64,000 nt of DNA, taken from positions 12,793,307 to 12,857,306 of the forward strand of contig JARCOQ010000016.1 of assembly GCA_029207755.1 (NCBI GenBank), read 5' to 3'. Source of the stretch: Chamaea fasciata (lineage: Eukaryota > Chordata > Aves > Passeriformes > Sylviidae). Made by a program: the position numbers and the translations under genes. Shown one piece after another: positions 1 to 11,794 of this stretch. The notes under the pieces were generated by a model, which was not told the origin of the DNA, searched no databases, and saw only the letters and a list, made by a program, of their open reading frames with translations. Positions within the stretch are counted from its first letter, which is position 1; each line of letters opens with the position of its first letter.

Positions 1-3000
1 AATAACCAATTTTATGGAAGTGGTTAATTAAGAGGTCAGCAATTTCCTTGTACATTTACATTGGGTTTATGGACAGATTTGGTTGAAGGAATGTATCACC
101 CCATGTACACTGATAAGCTTGTAAGAACTGAAGGTAGCAGTTTCAGAAACAGTGAATCTTGCTGGGCTGTGCCTTGCTGTGCTAACATCAGTGGGCCCCC
201 CAGCTTCTTCCACTCAGCAATAGTCTGCTTCCAAAACTTCCGACAGTTACCAAGCTCACAAACACCTGAAATCACAGTGGTAAAACTGGACTTAAAGAGC
301 AAATTACACAACTAAAAAAACCCACTGAACCTGTTTAAAACCACTTCCTAAGCTGCTGCAGTGAGCCTGGCTGGCTGGAATTCCCTTTCTCCGTGGCAGG
401 AGAGCAGGAGGGAACACAGCCAGGAGCTGCCCTGGCCTGAGCACAGGGATATCCCAGGCCAGGACTGCCATGCCCAGCAGGAGAACAGAGGGAGAAAGGG
501 GCTGGGACATCCCTGGGGCACTGCCTGGCCATCAGCCGGCTGGGGGATGTGCTGCATCACCTCTTGGGGTTTTCCTCTGTCCTGTTCTTGAGCTTTGTTC
601 AACCCACAAGTTTCCTTGCTCTGCTCTTTCAGTTCTCTTCCCCGTCCCAGGAGAGGGAAGAAGGGGCTGTGTGGGGGCTGAGCTGCTGGGCTGGGGTGTT
701 GTGCTGAACAGAGCACCTGCCAGGGAAAAGGCTATTTCCATGGGGAAAACCTGCAAACACCTCACAGTACAACTTGATCCTTAATTGGGAACAGATCATG
801 GAGAAAGGGCAGAATTCATTCATCCCTTTGCAACTGAGGAGAAGAGCTTTGCTCAGGGGGCTGCAGTGCCTCTCCTGAATTTCCTGAGGATGGAAGGTAA
901 GCACAAAAGCCTCCATCCAGTTACACGCACACGGTTCAGAGAGATTCAAATCATCTTTGTCTGCCAAAACAACACACAGCACATTGCCACAGGGGCCAGA
1001 AAGCGTGTCCTGGAGATATATACTACAGAGATTTTTCATCTCAGTGACATTCGGGGAAGTATCTGGATGAGTAACCACTCGCTTTTCAAAGAGATTTAGA
1101 GTGGGACACTGCAGAATGCTGCAGAGAGATGAAGGTTTCACCCTTTTCCTGGCTCTCTCCACATGTAAAGTCCCATTGATCTCAAAATAACAAGCACCAC
1201 CAAGAAGCAGTATCAGCAGCACATACTTAAATCACCCTCTAAGAATTGAGAATACTTGATAAATTTAGCACAGTTGCAGCCAGGGGCAAAAACTTTGCAA
1301 TATTGGAAGTATGCTGTGAAGCAGAAATGATGTATCCACACTGAATAACCCCTCTTGCCACGATTCCTGCTTGTTCCCTTCCCTTTCTATATTTAGGAAA
1401 TCGAAGTGATTTAATGTAAAACAGCAAAGCTGGGAAATTGACTGCAACTCTTAAGAAAAAGCCTAGGAGGCTAATGAACCATTATGGTAAAAGCTGAATA
1501 AGCCCAGATCCTGAAAAGAAATTGGAGGTGTATTTTAGATATGCATGAAGACGATCAAAAAACCATTTCACATAGATTGCTGTGTGCAAGTAGGGCACTT
1601 TGTTTAATCTTATCCAGCTATACAACTTAAATGAAACAAACCTTTAATTTGACTTTCAAAAGCATTAAGTATTTGGGGAGCTGCCTTGAAGTCGGCCAAA
1701 TAATGTTCCTGGAGGTATTTCAAGCTAATTTTTAAAAGCCAACAAGTTTCAATTATTAGAAAAATAGGCTCAGCTTTTCCTCAGGGAAAGGGAGAAAGAG
1801 TGAAAAAACCCAAAACTTTTTATCATCACTGTTGGGTTGAGTAAAATAAAGGGGTTTATTACAGATATTGAAGTGGCTGGTTAAAAACACAACTCAGAAG
1901 GATTCCTTACGTTTCCTGAAGACCTGAACTTTCCCCATTCACAGATACACAACACATGGAAATTTAGCCATTGTCATCGAGATTTATAATCATGAGCTTA
2001 ACTCTAAAAAGAGCATTATCAGAGCCAGTGTTTGTAGAAAATTACAGACTCTCCTCCTGCAAACACATTTTAACTGAACTGAGACTACTCATGCACATAA
2101 AAATAAACTACAGGTGTACTTGTGAGATCAGGGCCTGACTGACCCCAAAGGAATAAAGAACAGAAATATCTAAAAGGTCCCCTGGATCTCCTTTAAGTGC
2201 CTGAACCTGCAGAAACTAAAAAACATCAAAAGGGGACTAAAATTAGATCTTGCTATGAGAAAGGAGTAACAACTGAACTAAACCAAACCAAACTAAATCA
2301 ACAACAAAAAAGAAACAAACAAAAAAACCACCCCAAGCCACAGAAAGACCCTTGTCTGACCAATATGCAGAAAGGAGCATCAGTAATTCCTTACCTTGGT
2401 ATGAAGTAGTCATAAAGATTCTTTGGGACGCATTAACAAGAAAATTTTGAAAGTCTAAATTATTATTTATTAAACTGTACCACAAATGTTCTGGTTTCAT
2501 TACTGTGTAACAAAACAGTAACACTGTTATTACAGTCTAACAAAAACCACCACGGATCTTAGATGCCAATTCTTTGTTATACTGCCTGAATACCAGGGCA
2601 CCTGTGTTTTCTTGTTTTGATGGAATTTAAGATGAAAAGAGGCTCCTGGGTGGAGGCAATACCTTTGGTTAAACAGACACATGGCTGAAAAAAAAATGGT
2701 CAGTTTTAAACAGAACCTTCTGTAAATCCAAGATGCACTCAGCAGCTTCCAGAGCTGACCAGGAGTTCAGCAGCACTGTCCAGCATCCTTGGGGACAGCC
2801 AGCCCCTGGAGGAACAGTGCTGGGACCTGGGAGCACCAGCTGCACTCCCCTCTTCTGCACCCATCTGTCATCCAGCCTAGAGAAATCGGCAATTCCACTC
2901 CTCTCAACTCTGACATGAGTCATTTAATTCTACATAAAGTGGGATGTAATGTACCATGCAGCAGAGCAAAGCCAAGGAGAGCAGTGTGTGTGCTCTGCTC

Positions 3001-3057
3001 TCCCCACAGCCCAGAGGGAAGTGTGCTGTGGTGGGGCTGCACATGGGGCTGGGCCAT
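1..3057. other. Non-coding stretch, no gene recognised
   Basis: No recognisable gene or clear repeat family was found. The DNA is of mixed composition, with an A-rich, low-complexity patch around 2270-2345. A minus-strand open frame at 629-1222 begins with a hydrophobic run, but it matches no family I know and is of a length expected by chance in 64 kb. Confidence 0.5.
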
Positions 3058-3853
3058 TGTCCTGGGTTGCAATGCAAGATGTAACCAGCAGTGTGTATTC
3101 TATTGCCATCTGCTGAAACCGGCTGGGGAGGAGTTTCTTTATCTCTTCCATGACCCATTCCTCACAACTCCGGAGAGAGGAGGTGTGTGTGTGTTCTGTT
3201 AATGGGCAGCTGTTAAACCAGCTGGGGCCATGTTCTTATCTCTTCCACCACCCATCCTCCCTCCAGGGGATATCTGCTGTTCATGGGCCATCGAGGCTCA
3301 CTGCACGGCTGATACAATTACATCATCCCATTGGGAGATGCTCCAGCCAGGGGGAGGAGCCCAGCATTCCTACCTGGATAAAACCTGAGATTCAGAATAA
3401 CAGGACAGCCTGTTTGCACTGGATTCCCAGAGGAAGACCAGACCCAGCTCAGCACCACTGGACCTTCAGAGGAAAACTGCACCCTTCTACAGGATCATCT
3501 CTGCTCCAACAGAACCACATCTGTCACTGCAGGAGGACTTGATTGGACTGCTCCCAACACCCTGACCCACATGGTGTCAGCTTGTGTTCTGACTCTGTCA
3601 GTGGTTTTTTTGTTTGTTTGTTTGTTTTGGGGTTTTTTGTTTGGGTTTTTTTTGTTTGCCCTTTTTGTTTTGTACTGCTATATTTTTATTTTAATTTTCC
3701 TAGTAAAGAACTGTTATTCCTATTCCCATATCTTTGCCTGAAAGCCCTTTAATTTCAAAATTATAATAATTCAGCAGGAGGGGGTCTCCATTCTCCATTC
3801 CAAAGGAAGCTCCGGCTCTCCTTGGCAGACACCTGTCTTTCCAAACCAAGACA
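3058..3853 (+). mobile_element. Solo LTR of an avian endogenous retrovirus, ERVL-like
   Basis: The element starts TGTCCTGG and ends CCAAGACA, imperfect inverted termini of the kind that bound retroviral LTRs. The flanks are GCCAT on the left and GCCAG on the right, a 5-bp target-site duplication with one mismatch, which fits the ERVL class. A TATA-like GGATAAAA lies at 3377-3384, and a T/G-rich tract (about 3605-3670) precedes the presumed polyadenylation region. The length of 796 bp is typical of a complete LTR. No viral coding region lies on either side, so this is a solo LTR left by recombination between the two ends of a provirus. Orientation comes from the TATA and T-rich order. The class call rests on the duplication length and on memory of songbird LTRs. 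Confidence 0.8.
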
Positions 3854-6837
3854 GCCAGCCTCCACACTGCCAGCCACTCATTCACCAACAGCATTTTAAC
3901 TAGCTGAAGGTCTTACAGTTAAATGATTGTTTTTGAGAGTGAAATTTCATTCGTACACACCACTCATACGCCTTTATCAGTGGGGAACAGCAGTGTCAGC
4001 CAACGGCCTGACAGGTTAAAACATATTGTATATTCCAGAGAGACTCCTGAGTCTCATTTCTTATTTATAACTCTGGAGTTAGAATTTAAATGAACATGAG
4101 CCAGAGTGTCTGCCTGTACAGAAGATTCCCAATACTCACTTCAGAGTTTATCATAGCAACAAATGACTGGAAGAGAATTGAGATACTCCAGTACTGGAGT
4201 GAGAAAGGTCATAACTCTCTTAATAGCTACGATAAATTCAGTGTCAGAAAATAATTTAGAGAGTTTAGAAAATGGAGTTTGATTGTGGTTAGCAATGCCC
4301 TGATTAGCCACAAACATTTGGGTTATTAGCCTGCATCAATGTCCAGAGAATGCCACACAGCAAACAGGCAATCATGCAGCAATGGCCAAAGGAAAGCCCA
4401 GCATGGCTGAGTTAGAGCAGCATTCCAGGCAGCATCCCAGACAATGAACTTCTCTTTCAGAAGCAGCTGTAGATATAGCAGTGCTTTCTGTCTCCAAATC
4501 CAGCCTTGGAGACTGGGCAGGGAAGCAGGGCGGGTGAAGGGCTCCATGCTGTGCACCGAGGGGACACACCCTGCAGAGGGGCTGTGTTCTCACAGCCCTG
4601 CACATCCCCAGGGCAGGGCAGAGGGGACCAAGCCCAGGGATCAGTGTGAGACACCCAGAGACCTTGGCATGCACCCAGAGCAATTGGCAGGGCAGAGTCC
4701 CCAGGGAATTAACGTGGCATTAAAACATCAGTGTGGTGCTTTCACACACACACACAGAGCTGTGGCAAAGTACCCCAGCACGTCAGAACTGCCTCAGGCT
4801 CTGTGATCCTGACCAAAGGCTCCACCTCCTCAACAGGAGGACAAGGCATGGCCTGGCTCGAGCTGGATCACTGTCTCAGTGAGCCACACAAACTCTTTCC
4901 CTCCAACGGAAAAGTGGGGTCAGCACCATCCTCAGCCTCAGTTTCTGTTTTTCTTTCAGCACACCCTATGGACTACACCTCTGTATTTAAAACCTTCTGG
5001 GCAGAATACCTGAGACTGTACATGCAGGAAAGCAGTGATACATTTTCTACCCAACCCATCCATAAGATACATGTTTACACAGTGTTCACTATTTTTACAT
5101 TTTTCCCTGAAAAATGACCATTTACCTGATCCTACAAAAAGCCTATTTCATCTTCAGCAAACACAGATAAAAAATATACATTTTGTGCATAGACGGTCTT
5201 CAAGTCCAGGCTCACTGTGTTATGCTGGAGACTTATGAAAATTAGAAGATGCCTTAAAAAAATCCAGAGTTAAAGAAGAGGTGGTTAAACAGGGAATCCA
5301 GAGGGCTACTGTAATCTTCACATCCTAAATAAAAACCACAATGTCTTCAAAACTACAAGGGTTGGAGGTGGGGTATCAGAAAATCAAATTGCAGTTCGAG
5401 ATTTTGAACATCAGACACGTCCCTAACAGTCTGAACAGAAAGGACTGGGAACTGCTGAATAAAATAAGATGTAAAGAGTTGCAAACAATTTGTGACCTGA
5501 AGACAAGTGTATAAAAATGACAAATAGAAACTGAAATGGAAGAAAAAGTCTAAGAATTAAAGCACAGAAATATCTCCTAAAGCAACATTACCATCTATTC
5601 CAAAATGTGTCCCAGAATTTCTCAGAGAATAAAATTCCCAGTTGTGACCTACTATTGAAGGCCACCTCAATGTTCTCCTTACAAATGTTACTTATACATA
5701 AAATATATTGAGACAGAGTATATGGAAGAATTTTTCAACAGAGAAAATTCCACATAGGTTTATGTTGTAGAGTGACAATCACATATCACAGCTTGACTAC
5801 CAACAATTTTAACAACATTCCAGATGATACTTCTATTTTAATGCAATATATTTGAGCATACAAATGTATACTCCCAGACAGAATCTGCACTCCTCAAACC
5901 ATTCTAAGATACAGCACAGGGAAGTATTGAGTGTGGAATAGAAATGCAGGAGTTCACTCATCAATTTTAAGTTCCCGTAAGTTATTTAAAAGACCTTTAA
6001 TCAATTAACAAAATTCCTTTTCACATAAAAAGCCTAATTTTCCATAGTATACAGATGTTTGTCTAAACTTGATGTAGAAAAGGAGTCCTTTATTTCTTCC
6101 CAAATGCCAAATAGGTATTTCCCATAAAGGCATTAAGTTTTATTGATCTAACTGCTCTAACTGCTGTTCACTTTCAAACAAACAAACCTGTCAAAAATAA
6201 ATGCACTGGGTGAGGCAGCCTGGCCTGTGAAGAAAGGGGCTCAAGGTTCTGCATGCAATTGTTGTGTATCGAGCACTTTCAAACCCCCATTATATATTTT
6301 AAAAGAGCTGGATGTAATTTTCAGCTGAATAGTCCTTTTATGATTTCTAATATCCTGTGGGGTTAATAACTCAACTCTTGAGGCTTTACTAGAAAAGACA
6401 TTTGAAGTGTCTTTAAGAAGTTGTTGCATGCTGTCCTCAAAGCCCAACTCCAACAGAAAATCTTAAAACCCCTTTGGACTTTATGCTTCTGGATCAATTC
6501 TGAGCTCCTGCATCAAGCACAGGACAGATGCCTGTGAGTTTGGGTTCTTTAAGTAGCATCAGTCACTCCCAAGCACAATGTGAGGAAGCAGCCCTGGGAT
6601 CTCAGATCTCAGTCCAGGATCTGCAGATGTGCACAGAAACAAAATTCCACGTTTCTGTGGGCAGCAACCTGCAGCCTGAAACTGGCCAGACCATCCCTGA
6701 AATGCAGTCATGTGTACTACACACAGGTTAACATTTGCCAAACCCTCTGACTAATCCTATCCTAATCTATAAGAGGCAGGAAAGAATACAGAGAGTATTT
6801 TCAAATATTCCCTTCCAAATAGTTTTTTTTTTCTTCT
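3854..6837. other. Non-coding stretch, nothing recognised
   Basis: This is AT-rich DNA with no gene, LTR or CR1 signature that I can support. A short CA run lies near 4745-4757. Open frames here are short and without recognisable motifs. Confidence 0.45.
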
Positions 6838-6852
6838 CCCCCCCCCCCCCCC
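6823..6852. repeat. T10 / C15 homopolymer tract
   Basis: A run of ten T (6823-6832) is followed by CTTCT and then fifteen consecutive C (6838-6852). This is a pure pyrimidine tract on the plus strand and purine on the minus strand. The G15 of the minus strand could form a quadruplex or triplex, and such tracts vary in length and are easily miscounted in assemblies. Confidence 0.9.
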
Positions 6853-9019
6853 TTTCTCCCTTTTGCATGAATATGTTTGAGTCAAAGCATTTACTACCCT
6901 GAAAGGAATGTATAGATTTGCAAGGAATTACCACGAGCGTCCCAGTCACACCTACAGATGGCACAGCTCTTCTCTGGAGCCCCACACCTGAGCAGGGCAC
7001 CCAGGGAAGGGATGGCTGCTGAATAGGAGATGAAGAGTGAGAAGAGTGGGACAGAAAAGGCCCTGACCCAAGCCCAACAATAAACAAGAGCAATGTGCAG
7101 AGCTGACCCACCCCCCCGAGCTGCAGCCTTGCTGCCTCCTAGCAGTGACTCAGGAAATTCAATGTATTCCCTAGTCCTGGGCTGCCCAGTGGCGCACACA
7201 GTGACTGGTGACACGTTGGTGTCACTGCCTGGGGCCCGCAATAAGCTGCAGTTGCTCTTTAGCTGCTTTGCCCCTCCCTGAGGCACCCACTGAGCTGAGC
7301 TGGGTGCTCAGGTGGTTATTCCCTGCAAAGGACCTTCCCTGAAGCCATCACCAGGTGAACCACCAGGCGAGTGTGTGAGCACCTCCCTGTATTTCAGTTC
7401 TGGACTAAGAACTGCGTCACGGCTTCCTCCAGTGTGCAGCCGGCTCGTTGTCCCCTCCCCACGGGGATCCAGGCCTGTTCTGTGACTGCAAAAACACCCC
7501 ATGGACCCAGGAAAACATGGGTGAAAAGGGCCATTTTCCCCACAACTGCTGCCCTGGGGGTGTTTGCATTGCATCAGGAACACTGCCCATAAATGCACAG
7601 CTGTTCTGCACGTTATCTCATTTAGCACACTGCTCCCAAGCACTGGAGTTCAAGTAAATCCCTCAAGCAAATGGATAATAAATGGTTTTTCTCGAAACTA
7701 TTTACAGAAGAGTGTCAATACTAGATACTTAAACCCCATTTAAAACACTCAAATATCAACAAGATGACTTACTCCACTGGATGGCAAAAGAATGTTAACT
7801 TCCTTCTTTTCCAAAGTTCATCCAGGACATGCAAGCATGCAAGACAAGGAAAATTAATTCAAAGTACTAGCTGCAACCCTATGGATGACAAAAAGAAAAG
7901 TGAAAGATCTGGAGAGTTTCTTTTATTCTTCAGACAAGAAAAAATGCGGAGCAAGTAAGTGGAGTTTCTAGGTTAGTATAAGGACTAATTGAAGATAAGA
8001 TGATGCCCAGTGGATGAAAAGAAAGCCTGCTGATCTGATACTACTTAACCTTTGTAAAGCAAGAAATCTACAGGCCTTTAAGTTTCCCCAAAGCACCTGC
8101 CTTCAGATCATTCTCCCCCAGGACCCAATGCTTGTTTAGCTTGTGGCAGCCGAGAAGCATCTGCATCGTGGACCAGATGAACTGGGGAAACCCCAACCCA
8201 CAGAGGCTGAATACACTAAACATTAACCATTTAAGTGGTTAAATGCACTAAAGCATAGCAGTTAAGTTAGATGCTGCGTGGGATTAAGTAGAATTACACA
8301 CCAAGCCTGGCTAGGACACACCTGTGACAGGGGACACACCACTGTGAGCGGCTAATGGGGACCACAGGAGGCTGCTCCTCCCTCCCGTGAGGCTGCCATT
8401 CCCAGCCCTCTCCAAGTGACACTTTCAATGTCTCAGTGCTGTCCTGCTCTGCCATTTAGTCCAACTGAGCATTTATGTTTAGCACACAACATTCACAGGG
8501 CAACCTCCTCTCTATTTTTGCTCACTGCTTCCTTGCATTATCAAAAACACTGAGAGCCCTTCCACGGATGGACTCAGCACTCCCTCACCCCTCATCCCAA
8601 GTTAACTCTGGGTGCTCTTCATAAAATACGCCCACTTTTTTAACAACAGGTAATTCCTGCTATTAAAAAGCATGGCAGATGTTCCAAAGACATTAGCCGA
8701 TCATGAAATCCCAGCTGGCTGCTAAATGGAAATAAGCCTGTTTCTTTTGCTGCACAGCCCCTCACAGGCACACTGTTCACTTCAAACAAATGGTCTGTAA
8801 TTGCTGAGATATCGGGAATTTTTGCATGGTGTGAACTGACTCTGCAGCAGCATGGTCAGGTGCTGCTCAGCTGGGGATCTGTGTGTCCAGCACCAGGGCC
8901 ACCTGCAGCTGGATCAGGTGAGATTACCTGAGCTCCTGCTCTGCTGAGCTCTCAGCCATCCAGCTGGCCTGTGGTCCAGCAGGTGCATTCCAGCATTTTC
9001 ATGACCCACTGCTATCAGC
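6853..9019. other. Non-coding stretch with a short perfect hairpin
   Basis: No gene was recognised. At 7208-7225 GTGACAC, a GTTG loop and GTGTCAC form a perfect 7-bp stem. The rest is unique-looking DNA of moderate GC content around 6.95-7.6 kb and AT-rich beyond. Confidence 0.45.
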
Positions 9020-9240
9020 TCATGTTAAACTGTGCATAAAACATCTCCCAGTGCCATGAATCCCCTTTATGTCCATCTCCGCATCTGCCGGAATGGTTTC
9101 TAGCATTTGTTTGAAAGCCTCCATATCCTGTGGGGTAAATCCTACAGCCAGCATCACACATGGGGCTGAGACTGTCACCTGCTCTGCCAGAGGAATGAAC
9201 CCAAACACCTTCAGCTTCCAGCTGGTGCCACTCACTTGGG
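9020..9240 (-). CDS. Possible terminal coding exon, function unknown
   Basis: On the minus strand a polypyrimidine stretch ending TGCCTGCAG (a 3' splice-site pattern) is followed by an open frame of about 73 codons that closes with TGA at 9020-9022. The frame would enter with two bases of a split codon. The predicted peptide is balanced, with hydrophobic and acidic stretches and no low complexity, and contains the segments GTSWKLKVFGFIPL and FTPQDMEAFKQMLE. I do not recognise the family, and no upstream exon was found on the same strand. A CAAGTGAGT motif right after the acceptor could itself be a donor, which weakens the call. It may equally be a chance open frame or a pseudogene piece. Confidence 0.18.
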
Positions 9241-11381
9241 CTGCAGGCACAGGGGGCAGGAGGGGGGAAAGCTGCTCAGGACTGCCCAGATTCCTCCCCT
9301 GGGCAGTTCTAGCCCAGGCAGCAAAGCCTTGCTGTTCAGGGGCTGGGTGGGCTCCATCACCCTGGGCCAGCCCAGCCCTGTCCCCTCTGTGTGCCCCCCT
9401 GGGGCATCCCTGGAGCACTCAGGGAAATGATGGTTTGGTGTGTGCAGACAGGCACAGCTCTGATGCCCGGTTGCACCATTAGAGCTGTATGGCAAACATC
9501 AAGTTCAGAATTTATCACAAAACTTAAAGACCTCACCACGCCTCTTCCAAGATTAAAATAATAATTGCAAAACACAGCCTCGAAGAGGATTGCAAGGGTG
9601 ATTATGGGATAAAATCCCTTTTTTCTTCTTGAATGCATAAGAAGACTAGGAAGCCTTCTGCGGATCTCAGACAACCTTTGCATTATTTTTCTGTTTGAAC
9701 TTGCATGATTCATTTATCTCTTCATTATTAATACTTAAATTGTTCATAGAGCTTTATTTAGTTAACTTCTGTACAGAATGTCAGGACAAGGAAAACAGGC
9801 AACAGCTTTTACCATTTAGAATGGTTGACACGAGTCCTTTTTTTTTTTTTTTTGGTTTGTTGTTTGGTTGGTTTGTTATTAAAAACTGTGCACAAAGCAC
9901 ACTTTTTGCAGAGCTTAAAGAAATACTGGCACCTCTAAAAATATGAAACACAAAAGTAAATGTGAATATATCCAAGTCCAGCCCAGAAGAACATCAAAGA
10001 AAAACACTGCTTGCAGGAGGCCGAGCTGACCACTCTTCATCCAGCTGCCTTCTGACTTACCCTATTTGCCCCATCTGAATAACAGCAAGATTGATTCTGC
10101 AAACAAATGCTAGCATTTCCCTCTCTTATGGTTTTCAGCCTCCTACTCCATAGGAAAAAAAAATACATTAAATGAATCAAAACCAGCTTGTCTTCAGGCA
10201 GTCACAATCACCTCTATTAATCTATAAATATCCTGTGCACAATAACTCATGGCGTGTATAAAAGCAACGACAAGGTCACTTACTATGAACAATTCATGAT
10301 CAGTTTCCCTGGCAACAGAAATGTGTGGCAACAAGGGAGAAAGGCACAGGAAAAATTATAGGATGTTTCCATTATGTAAGTGACTCCTGCGATTTCTGCA
10401 GAAGGATTTACCTAAAAAGTCTCAGCCTCCAGCTGTTCCTCACTCTCTCTGGTTCTGCACCAGAGGGAACTTGGCTTGTTTCACTGCAGTTACTGTGGAT
10501 CTACAGGAGTGCAAAGAACACCAAACCATGTGACTGATGAGGACTTTCATAGTCTTTTAAACCGAGTCTCAAACCCCAGCACGAATGTGATCTCTGGGGG
10601 TGAGTGTCTTCTTAGAGGTTTGAATTCTTAGTTGGCATTCACTGTCAGCTACTTTGTCATCATCCAATTAGAAATCAATCACCAATCTGCGCATCTCAAT
10701 GGCTTCCCAAGTTTTCTACAGGACTTGTGCAATTCATGTATTACTTTAGGACCTCAAGTGACTTTCTAACTGAAGGCTCAGCAGAAGCAAATGTTTCCTG
10801 CACAGGCCATGGCTCTGGGATGCCATTTCCATCTCTAAAAGTGAGTTCCCAGCGCACAGATTTTATAACAGTGGGCAGTCAATATTTCACTGATCAAAAC
10901 TCAGTCTTGACAAGTACCTGAGCAATAAAAGCCATGGTTCTGCTGAATAACACAACCCAAACAGATTCCAGAGGAGGTGTGATGAGTCTGGCGATATCAG
11001 AATGGCAACAGTGGCGTTTGGAATGCTCAGCTGCTTCAAGGCTGTGCACAGAGGAGGAATAAATGACAAGATAACTACAGCCCACTGCCATCCATCACTG
11101 CAAAAGGCAACGTTCCTGAGGTATCCCAGAAGGGAGACGCAGCAGTGAGACAGCAGAGACCACAGACACAGCACAGCCACAGTGACTCATCTGTGGGCTC
11201 TAAAACCCCTCTTCTGTCTCTGAGGAGACAGGATGAATCTATCCCTAGCACACAGAAATCCTTGACACTGAAGAATAAAGTTTTCAGCCTCTTCCCATCT
11301 GTATTTTTTGTGGTGCCCCTCTCCAGACTCCCCCAAGACAACTCTCATGCCCAGGAACATGACTGAAGAAGGAACAGGAAC
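9241..11381. other. Non-coding stretch
   Basis: No gene was recognised. A T16 run lies at 9838-9853, followed by a T/G-rich patch. Several short open frames on both strands have no recognisable domains. Confidence 0.45.
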
Positions 11382-11794
11382 TGTGGGAACATTGTGAGAA
11401 CTGAAAAAGCAGAGGACTTTTACAGCCTTGTAACAAGCTCACATAGATAGAGGTTTAAAACCGAGTTGAATTTTAGGCCTTAAAATATCTGGAGCATAGA
11501 AAGTTTCTAAGCTGCAAAAAATAAAAAACAAGCAACTGTTGTACGCTGTAAGGTGCACGTGCAGTGTTTATCGATTGGCTTAAGTAGATGCTTGTAAGCT
11601 TTTAGCATCAGCCTATTGGCTAAAAAACTTTTAAAATTTATGACCTTGTTACAAAGAGAACTTAGTTTCTGCTGTTATGGTGTGAGTTTTCCCATCTTTT
11701 ATGTCTCCACCTTCACTGAGACTGATAACAGAATAAAAAACTCATGGAACGCCTCTCAGTTGCCCCATCCCATTACTGGAGATTAGATCCAACA
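11382..11794 (+). mobile_element. Solo LTR, ERVK-like, family A copy 1
   Basis: The element begins TGTGGGAAC and ends ATCCAACA, the TG...CA ends of an LTR. The flanks are AGGAAC and AGGATC, a 6-bp target-site duplication with one difference, as expected for ERVK-type integration. AATAAA at 11732-11737 is the likely polyadenylation signal, followed by a U5-like stretch that includes CCTCTCAGTTGCCCCATC. That U5 stretch recurs in the LTR at 39.25-39.63 kb, so both belong to one family. The length is 413 bp. No coding remnants flank it, so it is a solo LTR. Confidence 0.8.

Noticed and set aside
3605..3670. T-rich tract as a retroposon poly(A) tail on the minus strand
   Set aside because: It lies inside a well-bounded LTR, so it is part of that element and does not mark a processed pseudogene.
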